Source of the DNA: a virus
Reading direction: 5' to 3' (one strand)
DNA length: 64,000 nt
IMG/VR virus record: IMGVR_UViG_3300042564_002819
Location: 1 to 64,000 of that record
Under the pieces are notes generated by a model, which had not been told where the DNA came from, ran no database searches, and saw only the letters and a program-made list of their open reading frames with translations. Positions 32,955-40,834 of this stretch are shown one piece after another. The position numbers and the translations under genes were made by a program. The number at the start of each line of letters is the position of its first letter. The first letter of the stretch is position 1.

Positions 32955-33046
32955 TGAAGAAATGTCTTAAAAGAATTACTGGCATAGAATCCGAAGAGCA
33001 AGCACTAGAGGCTAGCCGTAAACAGCTCGGAGAAGCTAATCTGTGA
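32954..33046 (+). CDS. Very small protein related to a nearby N-terminus, 30 aa
   Basis: Starts MKKCLKRITGIESEEQALEA, similar to the N-terminus of the 143-aa protein encoded at 33238 (MIKNWLRKITGIDEIKAEAE). The ATG overlaps the metK stop by one base and the stop overlaps the next GTG. It may be a truncated paralogue or a functional micropeptide. Confidence 0.45.
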   Translation: MKKCLKRITGIESEEQALEASRKQLGEANL

Positions 33047-33210
33047 GTCCAAATATTAAGTTAGATGTACAACTAGACGATATGATAAAGGTGATAAAAG
33101 AAGAGGCAATAAATTTAAAAAATGCCGGAGATCATCACCGTTCATACATCTTAAAAGAAGCAGCCAATTTCTTAACTGTACAAAAAAGAAATGGTGTTAA
33201 AAATATCTAA
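33043..33210 (+). CDS. Small hypothetical protein, 55 aa, GTG start
   Basis: An open frame filling most of the 283 bases between metK and the next long gene. The product is helical (LDDMIKVIKEEAINLKNAGD) with HHRSY and KEAANFL in the middle, which is a coding-like composition. It overlaps the preceding micro-ORF by four bases (GTGA). No family. Confidence 0.55.
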   Translation: MSPNIKLDVQLDDMIKVIKEEAINLKNAGDHHRSYILKEAANFLTVQKRNGVKNI

Positions 33211-33237
33211 TCTACTAAAAAATTTAAAAGGGATACA

Positions 33238-33669
33238 ATGATAAAGAACTGGCTTAGAAAAATTACAGGTATTGACGAAATTAAAGCTGAAGCAGAAGCA
33301 GCTAAGGCCGATCTTGTTATGCTTGTTGAGCAAAAGAAAAAACTAGAAGAAGAATCAGAACTTGCAAAACTCTCTCCTAAAGATCGTGCTACAAGAAAAG
33401 AAGAACCATACATATCTGTTATAGATACTAAAATAAATCCAGAAAACATTCGTAATGGTTTTTTTGAATTGGATTGGAATGAGTATTTTATTAAAGATCT
33501 GATAATGAATGGGTATGGAACTGAAGCCGATCCTGAAGAAGAAATTGTAGATAGATGGTTTCGTGATATAGTATATCAAATGCTTTCTGATGAAGGGCTT
33601 GACACGCAACGCGGTTCCGGCTATATTAACGTAGTTCCAATCGCTAAAGGCAAATCAGAGGTATCATGA
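33238..33669 (+). CDS. Conserved hypothetical protein with coiled-coil N-terminus, 143 aa
   Basis: Residues about 10-48 form a charged coiled coil, followed by a conserved core with NGFFELDWNEYFIKDLIMNG and a C-terminus VDRWFRDIVYQMLSDE. The ending GSGYINVVPIAKG is compact. I recall similar proteins in T4-like marine phages as hypothetical structural or replication-linked proteins. AAGGGATAC precedes the ATG and it overlaps the exonuclease gene by four bases. Confidence 0.63.
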   Translation: MIKNWLRKITGIDEIKAEAEAAKADLVMLVEQKKKLEEESELAKLSPKDRATRKEEPYISVIDTKINPENIRNGFFELDWNEYFIKDLIMNGYGTEADPEEEIVDRWFRDIVYQMLSDEGLDTQRGSGYINVVPIAKGKSEVS

Positions 33670-34664
33670 GCACTTACGTTTTAGTAGACACAGCAAATAC
33701 TTTTTTTCGAGCACGTCATGTTGTTAAAGGCGATGTCGATACTAAAGTTGGCATGGCTCTACACATTACCCTTAACAGCATTAAAAAAGCGTGGCTCGAC
33801 TTTAAAGCCGACCACGTTGTTTTTTGTCTTGAGGGCCGCAGCTGGCGTAAAGATTTTTATCAACCATACAAACGCAATCGTCAAGAAACTCGAAATGCAA
33901 TGAGTCCGCGTGAAGCCGAGGAAGATCGTGTGTTTTGGGAAATCTTTGATGAGTTTAAAGATTTTGTTACTAACAAAACAAATTGCACAGTGATCCAGAA
34001 TCCCATTCTTGAAGCTGATGACTTGATTGCTGGATGGATTCAAAGTCATCCTAACGATCATCATATCATTATTTCAACTGACAGTGACTTTGCACAGTTG
34101 GTTACACATAATGTAAAACAATATAATGGCGTTCAAAATACTTTGATTACACACGAAGGGTATTTTGACGACAAAGGCAAACCAATTAAAGATAAAAAAA
34201 CAAACGAAATTAAAACTGCTCCTAACCCAGAGTGGATGTTGTTTGAAAAGTGTATGCGTGGCGACACATCAGACAATGTATTTGCAGCATATCCTGGTGT
34301 AAGAACAAAAGGCACAAAAAACAAAGTCGGTCTTACTGAAGCATTTGCTGACAAAAAGACTAAAGGCTTTTCGTGGAATAATCTTATGCTACAGCGTTGG
34401 GTAGATCACAACAATGTTGAACACCGTGTTATTGATGATTATCAGCGTAATGTTACACTTTGCGATCTAACTGCACAACCCCTTCATATCAGAGATGAAA
34501 TTAATAAAACTATTGCTAATGTTATTCCAAAAGATGTTACTCAAGTTGGAATGAAACTTATGAAATTTTGTGCCAAGTGGGATATGAAAAGAATTGCTGA
34601 TCAAGCTATTGCATTTAGCGAACCTTTAAATGCAAAATATCCTAAACAGAAAGAACTACAATGA
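33666..34664 (+). CDS. 5'-3' exonuclease / RNase H (FEN-like)
   Basis: A 332-aa structure-specific nuclease, the counterpart of T4 RNase H, removing RNA primers during lagging-strand synthesis. Acidic metal-binding clusters are visible: VLVDTANTFFRAR at 6-18, ILEADDLIAG near 114-123, STDSDFAQL near 137-145 and CMRGDTSDNV near 194-203. The C-terminal helical part is divergent. It overlaps neighbours on both sides by four bases. Confidence 0.88.
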   Translation: MSTYVLVDTANTFFRARHVVKGDVDTKVGMALHITLNSIKKAWLDFKADHVVFCLEGRSWRKDFYQPYKRNRQETRNAMSPREAEEDRVFWEIFDEFKDFVTNKTNCTVIQNPILEADDLIAGWIQSHPNDHHIIISTDSDFAQLVTHNVKQYNGVQNTLITHEGYFDDKGKPIKDKKTNEIKTAPNPEWMLFEKCMRGDTSDNVFAAYPGVRTKGTKNKVGLTEAFADKKTKGFSWNNLMLQRWVDHNNVEHRVIDDYQRNVTLCDLTAQPLHIRDEINKTIANVIPKDVTQVGMKLMKFCAKWDMKRIADQAIAFSEPLNAKYPKQKELQ

Positions 34665-35143
34665 AACATCATATTATTGCAAAAGAAATACTGCATGATA
34701 AATTTTGGATAGTCGAAGATGAAGGTGTTAGAGTCGGAACGTTAACCAAAGACGAAAACTCTTTTATATTGTCAAGCAAGGGTGCTATCAGCTTTTACAA
34801 AGATGAAAAGCAACTTAAAAAGAAATTTGGAAAAAACTTTCTAACAGCTAAGATTACAACGCCTGTATCAAAAAGTGTCGAACACTCTGTACAAGGATAT
34901 CCTACTAGAGGAGTACCGTATAACAGCATGTTTGATATTTCTCGAAAGCTTCCGCTTTTTACTAAGAGCGAAAAGTCAAAAAGTGTTTATTGTGCAGGCT
35001 ATTATCTCATTAAATTTAATGTTAACTGGCTTAAAAGTTTTTGTCCAAAGCTAATTACTATAGAAAGGAACCAATACATGGGTCCTTATAAAACAGATAT
35101 AGAAATGAAAGCTGCATTAAGTAATGTCGATAGAACCAATTAA
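34661..35143 (+). CDS. Conserved hypothetical protein, 160 aa
   Basis: A basic beta-rich protein with FWIVEDEGVRVGTLTKDENS near the start, YPTRGVPYNSMFDISRKLPL in the middle and a Cys-containing C-terminal region (VYCAGYYLIKFN, CPKLITIERNQY). From memory it is a core T4-like marine phage protein of unknown role. It is located in the replication gene neighbourhood. Confidence 0.65.
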   Translation: MKHHIIAKEILHDKFWIVEDEGVRVGTLTKDENSFILSSKGAISFYKDEKQLKKKFGKNFLTAKITTPVSKSVEHSVQGYPTRGVPYNSMFDISRKLPLFTKSEKSKSVYCAGYYLIKFNVNWLKSFCPKLITIERNQYMGPYKTDIEMKAALSNVDRTN

Positions 35144-35366
35144 TACAACACCAATAACACAATTTATACAACAAGTTAAAGGTGCCGATTCAAGTAATTC
35201 TAAAGATATTAGACTAGACATAGCTACTGCAAAGTCTCTTGCGTTTACCCTAGGAATTGTAATGGGTAGATTAAATGGCGATTTAGAAAAATTTGTAAAA
35301 GAAAACTCGGGTGGAGGTAACGAAAATATAGTTATTTCCATGGACGGCGGTAGCAATTGGAACTGA
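35124..35366 (+). CDS. Small conserved phage protein, 80 aa
   Basis: Helical with RLDIATAKSLAFTLGIVMGR (about 30-49) and an acidic Gly-rich C-terminus. Overlaps the previous gene by 20 bases. Such proteins are widespread in marine myoviruses, always unnamed (recollection). Confidence 0.62.
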   Translation: MSIEPINTTPITQFIQQVKGADSSNSKDIRLDIATAKSLAFTLGIVMGRLNGDLEKFVKENSGGGNENIVISMDGGSNWN

Positions 35367-35372
35367 ATCTGT

Positions 35373-35380
35373 CATAAATA
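35373..35380 (+). promoter_or_regulatory. T4-like late promoter box CATAAATA
   Basis: CATAAATA ends 24 bases before the ATG at 35405, with TACGGAG serving as ribosome-binding site after it. It differs from the T4 consensus in the first base only. Confidence 0.45.
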
Positions 35381-35404
35381 TACGTATATAATACGGAGTA
35401 TTCC

Positions 35405-35695
35405 ATGAGTAGACCAAAGCCAAGTATATTGCTAGAATTTATAAACAGTAGAACATACAAGTGTGAGCAAATTTTAAATGCTGATGCAGTGTGGGCAGTA
35501 TTTTATAAAGGAAAGCCCTTTAATCTAAAAAGTTCAAATTCGTTAACTAGTTACCCCGGCCCGAAATATAAAAAAACAAGTTTTTCAAATCCTGGACATG
35601 CACATAACTTATCAAAAAAGTTAAACAGCATGTTTAAAACTACAGACTTTTCCGTGTATAAACTTACAAGCGGCGAAGAAGTTGACGATGAATAA
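35405..35695 (+). CDS. Conserved hypothetical protein, 96 aa
   Basis: A basic protein with KCEQILNADAVWAVFYKGKP and a PGPKYKKTSFSNPGHAHNL segment. No recognised domain. It follows a late-type box and CGGAG site, so late expression is likely. Its end overlaps the next gene by eight bases. Confidence 0.6.
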   Translation: MSRPKPSILLEFINSRTYKCEQILNADAVWAVFYKGKPFNLKSSNSLTSYPGPKYKKTSFSNPGHAHNLSKKLNSMFKTTDFSVYKLTSGEEVDDE

Positions 35696-36086
35696 AAATA
35701 TATATACAAAAATTTTTTTACAACAATTAGGAAAATCTGTTTCAGAAGCAGCTATTGCAGAAGCTTTACCTCTGTGGTGGCAAAACACGAGAGATAAAAA
35801 AGAAGGCGGGCTCGGGTTAACCGAAACTGGTTTTAATACTGTCAAAGAAATAGGTATCGAGTTTTACGAAATACCGTTTCCGTTAGATATGCCACTTACT
35901 GCACAAGTTATGATATATCTTGATCGATACATAGACAGTCCATATTACTTAACTAAGAAAAGTGTTTTTGTTACAAATGAAAAAAAGGCTGTAGAACTAA
36001 CACTGTTTAGTGGCGACATCAGAAAGTATGGACTTGCAAAAGCAATGAGGCGTCCTAGCGAAGATCAGGATGAACATAATTTATAA
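35688..36086 (+). CDS. Conserved hypothetical protein, 132 aa
   Basis: A mixed alpha/beta protein with ALPLWWQNTRDKKEGGLGL (about 26-44) and FYEIPFPLDMPLTAQVMIYL (about 62-81). ATG 35688 is preferred over the in-frame TTG at 35682. No function is assigned. It is coupled to the sulfotransferase gene by a 17-base overlap. Confidence 0.6.
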   Translation: MNKNIYTKIFLQQLGKSVSEAAIAEALPLWWQNTRDKKEGGLGLTETGFNTVKEIGIEFYEIPFPLDMPLTAQVMIYLDRYIDSPYYLTKKSVFVTNEKKAVELTLFSGDIRKYGLAKAMRRPSEDQDEHNL

Positions 36087-36753
36087 TGAAGAAGAAAAAA
36101 TTCTTATTTGTGCATTAGCACGTTGCGGAACAAACTTTCTTGCAGATATTGCTCCACATATCAATTATAAAGTTTTAGATGATTATCATCAAATAAAGAA
36201 TTTTTCTGAATATACTATTGTTAAGATTGTTCGAGAACCAATGAACAGATTTGTTAGTTGGTGGTATTCTTTTAAAGCAAATCTTTCTAAAACAGAAGAT
36301 CACCCCCGTGATTGGACCGAAGAAGAAACTAACAACTGGATTGAAAAATTTAAAGACGAAATGCACTACGACGAACATACCGGATTACAAAGCATTTTAT
36401 ATTTTCAAAATCCTGATTTAAATCATAACAACTTGTTTATAAAACTAGAAGATATAGACATTTTCTTAGGATTTTCTGTTGAAAAATATCGATTAAATCG
36501 ATATGTCGAAGACATGTATAATAATATCCCAATAATGAACAGGCTTATTAAAACTGTAAAAAGATTTTATAAAAGAGATCTAGAGTGGTATAATAATTTA
36601 GATACTAGGATACCGGGAAATTTTCGTTTAAAGTTTTTTTCTGTCTTGACAAAATTAGACATGGGTGTTATTGATAGAACTCATCCAATGACTATCGACC
36701 TCGGCACAATTAAAAACGATTTGGAAATTGATGTCGATTTTGGTAAATTTTAG
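36070..36753 (+). CDS. Sulfotransferase-like protein
   Basis: A 227-aa protein resembling carbohydrate sulfotransferases. ICALARCGTNFL at 13-24 is the 5'-phosphosulfate-binding loop and TIVKIVREPMNRFVSWW at 49-65 is the 3'-phosphate-binding motif (RxPxxRxxS). The C-terminal part is divergent. It would transfer sulfate from PAPS to a glycan or other hydroxyl or amine; no PAPS-forming genes are seen here. Its place near sugar genes and the modification island makes it a candidate decorating enzyme. Directly downstream is the promoter for the AAA+ gene. Confidence 0.8.
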   Translation: MNIIYNEEEKILICALARCGTNFLADIAPHINYKVLDDYHQIKNFSEYTIVKIVREPMNRFVSWWYSFKANLSKTEDHPRDWTEEETNNWIEKFKDEMHYDEHTGLQSILYFQNPDLNHNNLFIKLEDIDIFLGFSVEKYRLNRYVEDMYNNIPIMNRLIKTVKRFYKRDLEWYNNLDTRIPGNFRLKFFSVLTKLDMGVIDRTHPMTIDLGTIKNDLEIDVDFGKF

Positions 36754-36756
36754 TAG

Positions 36757-36785
36757 TTGACTTCACGAGTGTTTTGCATTATGTT
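36757..36785 (+). promoter_or_regulatory. Sigma70-like promoter of the MoxR-like gene
   Basis: TTGACT at 36757-36762 and TATGTT at 36780-36785 with a 17-base spacer. It is followed by TATAGGCACTGAACA (36791-36805), which also follows the promoter at 37959. Confidence 0.6.
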
Positions 36786-36790
36786 ACGTA

Positions 36791-36805
36791 TATAGGCACT
36801 GAACA
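36791..36805 (+). repeat. Shared leader element copy 1
   Basis: The 15-base TATAGGCACTGAACA in the 5' leader is identical to 37992-38006, and both lie in the same position relative to a sigma70-like promoter. Confidence 0.8.
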
Positions 36806-36822
36806 ACACGAAAGGATACAGT

Positions 36823-37905
36823 ATGTCTGACAATACTCGCACCGTTAGCCCGAACAAGGCTAAGACTGGCATTAAACATGCATTGCTTAAAAAACGTCCA
36901 ATTTTCCTGTGGGGTCCTCCTGGTATTGGAAAATCCGACGTAGTTCACCAGATTGGTGAACTTATTGACGCTCACGTTATTGACGTCCGCTTGTCGCTTT
37001 GGGAACCTACTGACATCAAAGGTATTCCGTACTTTGATTCCAATGAAAGCAAAATGGTTTGGGCACCGCCGAGCGAACTTCCGGACGAAGCTCTTGCTGC
37101 AAAACACAAAAATATCATTTTGTTCCTTGACGAAATGAACAGTGCTGCACCTGCTGTGCAAGCTGCTGCGTATCAGCTGATTCTTAACCGTAAAGTTGGC
37201 ACTTATCGACTGCCCGACAACGTTATGATTGTTGCTGCCGGTAACCGTGAAGCTGACAAAGGTGTTACTTATCGTATGCCGGCGCCGCTTGCTAACCGCT
37301 TTGTTCACCTCGAAATGCAGGTTAACTTCGACGACTGGTTCCAGTGGGCAGTTGACAACAAAATTCACAAAGATGTAGTTGGTTTCCTTAACTTCTCAAA
37401 GAAGGACCTCTACGACTTTGATCCTAAATCGCCAAGCCGTTCTTTTGCAACTCCGCGTTCGTGGTCGTTTGTTAGCGAACTGCTTTCCGATAATCTTGAC
37501 GACGGTACTACCACTGACCTGGTTGCAGGTGCAGTTGGTGAAGGACTTGCCGTTAAGTTCATGGCTCACCGCAAGGTTGCTGCTAGTATGCCTGACCCAA
37601 CTGACATTCTTGCCGGTAAGGTCAAAGAGATGAAGACTAAAGAAATCAGTGCCATGTATTCCTTGACAGTCTCGCTCTGCTACGAGCTCAAAGATGCATC
37701 CGACAAAGGCGATAAGAAGTTTGACGATAAAGTCAACAACTTCCTTCGGTTTGCGATGGATAATTTCGACACTGAACTTGTTGTAATGGGCATTAAACTT
37801 GCTCTTACTCAGTATCAACTGCCGATCGATCCTGATGCTGTTGAATGCTTTGACGAGTTCCACAATCGCTACGGCAAATACATTAAAGCAGCTCAGTCTG
37901 CTTAA
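36823..37905 (+). CDS. MoxR-type AAA+ ATPase
   Basis: A 360-aa single AAA+ module: Walker A GPPGIGKS at 31-38, Walker B LFLDEMN at 100-106, sensor 1 in MIVAAGNREAD and an arginine-finger region with PLANRF. MoxR ATPases act as chaperones or remodellers together with VWA-domain proteins, and such a partner is encoded next. The leader has GAAAGGA. Base composition is visibly richer in G+C than in flanking genes, suggesting separate acquisition. An intrinsic terminator follows. Confidence 0.9.
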   Translation: MSDNTRTVSPNKAKTGIKHALLKKRPIFLWGPPGIGKSDVVHQIGELIDAHVIDVRLSLWEPTDIKGIPYFDSNESKMVWAPPSELPDEALAAKHKNIILFLDEMNSAAPAVQAAAYQLILNRKVGTYRLPDNVMIVAAGNREADKGVTYRMPAPLANRFVHLEMQVNFDDWFQWAVDNKIHKDVVGFLNFSKKDLYDFDPKSPSRSFATPRSWSFVSELLSDNLDDGTTTDLVAGAVGEGLAVKFMAHRKVAASMPDPTDILAGKVKEMKTKEISAMYSLTVSLCYELKDASDKGDKKFDDKVNNFLRFAMDNFDTELVVMGIKLALTQYQLPIDPDAVECFDEFHNRYGKYIKAAQSA

Positions 37906-37916
37906 GGTGAGAAATA

Positions 37917-37947
37917 AAGTGGGCGGGTTGAACTCCGCCCACTTTTT
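37917..37947 (+). terminator. Intrinsic terminator after the MoxR-like gene
   Basis: Perfect 10-bp stem AAGTGGGCGG/CCGCCCACTT (37917-37926, 37935-37944), eight-base loop and a T-run to 37947. It separates the ATPase and VWA genes into two transcripts. Confidence 0.88.
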
Positions 37948-37958
37948 CTATCCACTGG

Positions 37959-37987
37959 TTGACATCTAACGTAAATACTGTTACATT
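37959..37987 (+). promoter_or_regulatory. Sigma70-like promoter of the VWA gene
   Basis: TTGACA at 37959-37964 and TACATT at 37982-37987 with a 17-base spacer, followed by the same leader element as the MoxR-like gene. The two partners therefore appear to be co-regulated by duplicate promoters. Confidence 0.62.
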
Positions 37988-37991
37988 ACAG

Positions 37992-38006
37992 TATAGGCAC
38001 TGAACA
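37992..38006 (+). repeat. Shared leader element copy 2
   Basis: Identical to 36791-36805 (TATAGGCACTGAACA), located just after the -10 box of the VWA gene promoter. Confidence 0.8.
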
Positions 38007-38017
38007 CGAGGTATACT

Positions 38018-39304
38018 ATGTCTGTTAAACAAACTGCGTCCAAGACTAAAAAAAACTGGAAGCCTAATCCGAATCTTACAGAAGCAGAACTTAAAAAAAT
38101 GCGAGAAGATGTTCTCGATCGCATTATTGTTGCTCGAGTTGGATTGCTCTTGCGCCATCCGTTCTTTGGTAATATGGCCACTCGACTTCGTATCGAGCCA
38201 GCCGATGACTGGCTTCCTACTGCGGCAACTGACGGGCGTCATCTTTACTTTAACACTCAGTTCTTTAATGCTATGGACAATAAAGAAATTGAGTTTGTTA
38301 TTGCACACGAAATTCTTCACTGTGTATACGATCACCTTACTCGTCGTGAAAGCAGAGATCCTAAACTTTACAACATCGCAGCAGACTACGTTGTAAACAA
38401 CTTGCTGGTCCGTGACCGAATTGGTGCTAAACCCAAGGTTGTTGATTGTTTCCAAGATTTTAAATATGACAAGTGGACTTCAGAAGAAGTTTACGACGAT
38501 CTATTTAAGAACGCTAAGAAGATCGATCTTGATTCGCTCGGCGAATTGCTCGATGAGCATATTGACTGGAACGACGAGGATGATAGCGACAACGACGGCG
38601 ACAAAGAGGGTAAGGGCGGCAGACCGCGTTTGAGTAAAGAAGATTTGCGTCAGATTCGTGACGAAATCAAAGAAGCAATGATTCAAGCTGCCCAAAGTGC
38701 TGGTGCTGGTAACGTTCCTGGAGAAATTCAGCGAATGATTAAAGAGCTAACAGAGCCAAAAATGAATTGGCGTCAACTGTTGCGTCAGCAAATCCAGAGC
38801 ACTATTCGTAATGACTACACTTTTGCTCGACCGTCTCGCAAAGGTTGGCATACCGGTGCTGTATTGCCAGGTATGAACTTCGACCAACAAATTGACATTT
38901 GTGTGTCTATTGACATGTCAGGTTCTATTAGCAACGAACAAGGATCCGACTTCCTTGGCGAGATCAAAGGTATTATGGAAGAATTTAAAAGCTATAATAT
39001 CAAGGTTTGGTGTTTCGATACTAAGGTTTACAACGAAGATGACTTTAGTGCAGACAACGGCAAAGACATCAGCGAATATCAGGTTGTTGGCGGTGGCGGC
39101 ACCGACTTTGAATGCAACTGGGCATACATGAAGAAACATGATATTCAGCCTAAAAAGTTTATCATGTTTACTGATGGATATCCGTTTGGTAGCTGGGGTG
39201 ATGAATCCTATTGCGATACAATCTTCATTATCCACAGCAATCATAATAAAAATCTCGAAGCACCGTTCGGCATTACTGCCCACTACGAGAAAGCAAATGG
39301 CTAA
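38018..39304 (+). CDS. VWA-domain protein with metallopeptidase-like N-terminus
   Basis: A 428-aa protein. The N-terminal region (about 25-130) resembles the putative metallopeptidase domain of DUF2201-type proteins, with HEILH at 97-101. An acidic linker (about 175-205) follows. The C-terminal VWA-like domain holds a MIDAS motif DMSGS at 299-303 and a GGGGTDF loop near 363-369. MoxR/VWA pairs remodel or mature protein complexes; the target here is unknown. GAGG precedes the ATG. Composition is G+C-richer, like its partner. Confidence 0.87.
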   Translation: MSVKQTASKTKKNWKPNPNLTEAELKKMREDVLDRIIVARVGLLLRHPFFGNMATRLRIEPADDWLPTAATDGRHLYFNTQFFNAMDNKEIEFVIAHEILHCVYDHLTRRESRDPKLYNIAADYVVNNLLVRDRIGAKPKVVDCFQDFKYDKWTSEEVYDDLFKNAKKIDLDSLGELLDEHIDWNDEDDSDNDGDKEGKGGRPRLSKEDLRQIRDEIKEAMIQAAQSAGAGNVPGEIQRMIKELTEPKMNWRQLLRQQIQSTIRNDYTFARPSRKGWHTGAVLPGMNFDQQIDICVSIDMSGSISNEQGSDFLGEIKGIMEEFKSYNIKVWCFDTKVYNEDDFSADNGKDISEYQVVGGGGTDFECNWAYMKKHDIQPKKFIMFTDGYPFGSWGDESYCDTIFIIHSNHNKNLEAPFGITAHYEKANG

Positions 39305-39581
39305 AAAAGAAAGTGTTAATCCACTTAATGTTTTAGATGCAAGGAGGGTAGATTTCTGCCCTCCTTATTTTGAATCAACAACTATTGCACCAACTTATAA
39401 CTTAGCAAAAGCGTTGGATGAGTGGATATACGAAAACTTATCCGGTAGATACTACATCGGATCTGCTGTTGATCTAGAAAGTTCTAGACCTTTTAAATCT
39501 AAGATTAAAATAGGATTTGAAAATCCTACAGAAATGAGTTTTTTCATGTTGGCTTGTCCAATTCTGAAATACAACAAATAA
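39297..39581 (+). CDS. Conserved hypothetical protein, 94 aa
   Basis: The ATG at 39297 overlaps the VWA stop. A small alpha/beta protein with SGRYYIGSAVDLESSRPFKSK and a C-terminal strand FFMLACPILKY. No family assigned. Early in the gene lies a hairpin that would be a terminator if non-coding (39341-39366). Confidence 0.6.
   Translation: MAKKESVNPLNVLDARRVDFCPPYFESTTIAPTYNLAKALDEWIYENLSGRYYIGSAVDLESSRPFKSKIKIGFENPTEMSFFMLACPILKYNK
39341..39366 (+). terminator. Terminator-like hairpin inside a coding region
   Basis: AAGGAGGG (39341-39348), ten-base loop, CCCTCCTT (39359-39366), then ATTTTG. It lies 37 bases after the VWA stop and within the next gene, so it could attenuate read-through or hide a ribosome-binding-like GGAGG. 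Confidence 0.45.
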
Positions 39582-39616
39582 TTTAAAAATATATAATATA
39601 CAAGGAGAAATACAAA

Positions 39617-39856
39617 ATGTCTACACAAAAACCAGAAACCAACCCTACCGATCTAAACATCCAAGATCTTGCAACTATGAAAAGTATCATCGAAATTGCA
39701 AGCGAACGCAGTGCATTTAAGCCTGCTGAGATGGCTGCGGTTGGTATTGTTTATAACAAACTCGACATGTTTTTAAAAGCTGTTGAAGAACAACAAAAGC
39801 AAGCACAAGCTGCCGCTGCACAAGCGACACCTGCTGCTACCGAGGAAAGCGAATAA
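39617..39856 (+). CDS. Small conserved phage protein, 79 aa
   Basis: A helical core DLNIQDLATMKSIIEIASERS (about 12-32) with FKPAEMAAVGIVYNKL and an Ala/Gln-rich tail. CAAGGAG precedes the ATG. I recall this family as widespread in T4-like marine phages and of unknown role. It overlaps the next gene by one base. Confidence 0.65.
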   Translation: MSTQKPETNPTDLNIQDLATMKSIIEIASERSAFKPAEMAAVGIVYNKLDMFLKAVEEQQKQAQAAAAQATPAATEESE

Positions 39857-40467
39857 TGGCTAATTTAAAACATGTAGGACGTTTAAAAAACAACAAAAAA
39901 AGAACGATTGTAGCCTACAGAACCTTGCCTGGAGATCCGTACAGTTGTTTGGTTGTTCTTACGGAATCTTTGCCAGCTGATGAACACGATGTGTTAATTA
40001 AGTTGGTAGAATCGCCTGCTGGGCAACAAGCAAATGAGCTTGCCGAAGCAATGGCAAGGTCGTATCTACCGGATGGCAGAAACATGCTTGCTGGATTTCA
40101 TGCCACCGGTAAATTAAAAAAATTACGCACAGTTGATGTTGAAATGACTCCTGATACAAAAAGTGTAGTCGGGCTAGATCAGCTAAATGAACTCATTGCA
40201 ACTCAGCGTGGTATTGCAATCGAGGATCTTGCTATAAAGCCTACTAATCAGGCACCGGCTGCTAAACCAGAGAAAGTATCCGAAGCGGTTCAAGAGTTTG
40301 AACAAATTCCCGACAACAATCAACATGTAGTTCTTACAGACGAAGAACGTGCTACACAACTTAGGGGTCAAGCCGACAGGTTGTATAAGGAAGCTAAACG
40401 TTTGAGAGATGAGGCTGAAGAAATTTCCCCGACTAAGAAAAAGGCAAGCTCTAAAGAAAGTGTCTAA
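39856..40467 (+). CDS. Conserved phage protein, 203 aa
   Basis: A beta-strand N-terminal domain (about 1-110) starting MANLKHVGRLKNNKKRTIVA and containing LPGDPYSCLVV, then a variable Pro/Ala/Glu-rich linker and a C-terminal charged helix (LRGQADRLYKEAKRLRDEAE). From memory this occurs beside the preceding small protein in marine myoviruses. Function unknown. Confidence 0.65.
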   Translation: MANLKHVGRLKNNKKRTIVAYRTLPGDPYSCLVVLTESLPADEHDVLIKLVESPAGQQANELAEAMARSYLPDGRNMLAGFHATGKLKKLRTVDVEMTPDTKSVVGLDQLNELIATQRGIAIEDLAIKPTNQAPAAKPEKVSEAVQEFEQIPDNNQHVVLTDEERATQLRGQADRLYKEAKRLRDEAEEISPTKKKASSKESV

Positions 40468-40777
40468 GAAAAAAATAACACATACTGAGCATAGCGAAGA
40501 GCATTGGCAGGAAATATTTGACTCTATTGACATGGAGTATCTTCCTTTAGAATACATTAATCGTATTGTTATTACATTTCAAGACGGTGCTGTTTGGGAT
40601 ATTGATATCGACGACAGTAGAAAAAAACAACCTATCGAATACATAGAAGATCAACTTGATCAACTATTTGAAGAATACGATACAAAAATTGAAACTATAG
40701 ACTTTAGATTAGATTTAGAACGTGTTAAAAACGACCTAAGTAAAAGAGTATATAGATTTCTCAAATTGAATAAGTGA
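40460..40777 (+). CDS. Hypothetical protein, 105 aa, GTG start
   Basis: The GTG at 40460 overlaps the upstream stop by eight bases and begins VSKKKITHTEHSEEHWQEIF; the in-frame region further upstream lies inside the previous gene. An acidic alpha/beta protein (WDIDIDDSRKKQPIEYIEDQ) ending in a basic helix. No family; precedes the tail-fibre leader. Confidence 0.58.
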   Translation: MSKKKITHTEHSEEHWQEIFDSIDMEYLPLEYINRIVITFQDGAVWDIDIDDSRKKQPIEYIEDQLDQLFEEYDTKIETIDFRLDLERVKNDLSKRVYRFLKLNK

Positions 40778-40780
40778 TTC

Positions 40781-40827
40781 ATCCCCTAGTGTGATAAATA
40801 TATATAATTAATATCACACTAGGGGAT
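40781..40827. repeat. Perfect 16-bp inverted repeat around a late promoter box
   Basis: ATCCCCTAGTGTGATA (40781-40796) and its exact complement (40812-40827) flank an AT-rich centre. The GATAAATA box overlaps the left arm. It could be an operator, a 5' hairpin of the fibre mRNA or a terminator of the upstream gene. Confidence 0.9.
40793..40800 (+). promoter_or_regulatory. T4-like late promoter box GATAAATA
   Basis: GATAAATA begins in the left arm of the inverted repeat and ends 34 bases before the ATG of the fibre gene. Confidence 0.55.
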
Positions 40828-40834
40828 TTCTAAT

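Noticed and set aside
36784-37368. Minus-strand open frame of 194 codons opposite the MoxR-like gene
   Set aside because: Antisense to a strongly supported AAA+ gene and overlapping its promoter; composition is non-coding-like (Val/Phe/Ser-rich).
37883-38455. Minus-strand open frame of 190 codons opposite the VWA gene
   Set aside because: It is antisense to a clear gene with motifs, has no ribosome-binding site and no recognisable product; long antisense frames are common opposite G+C-richer genes.
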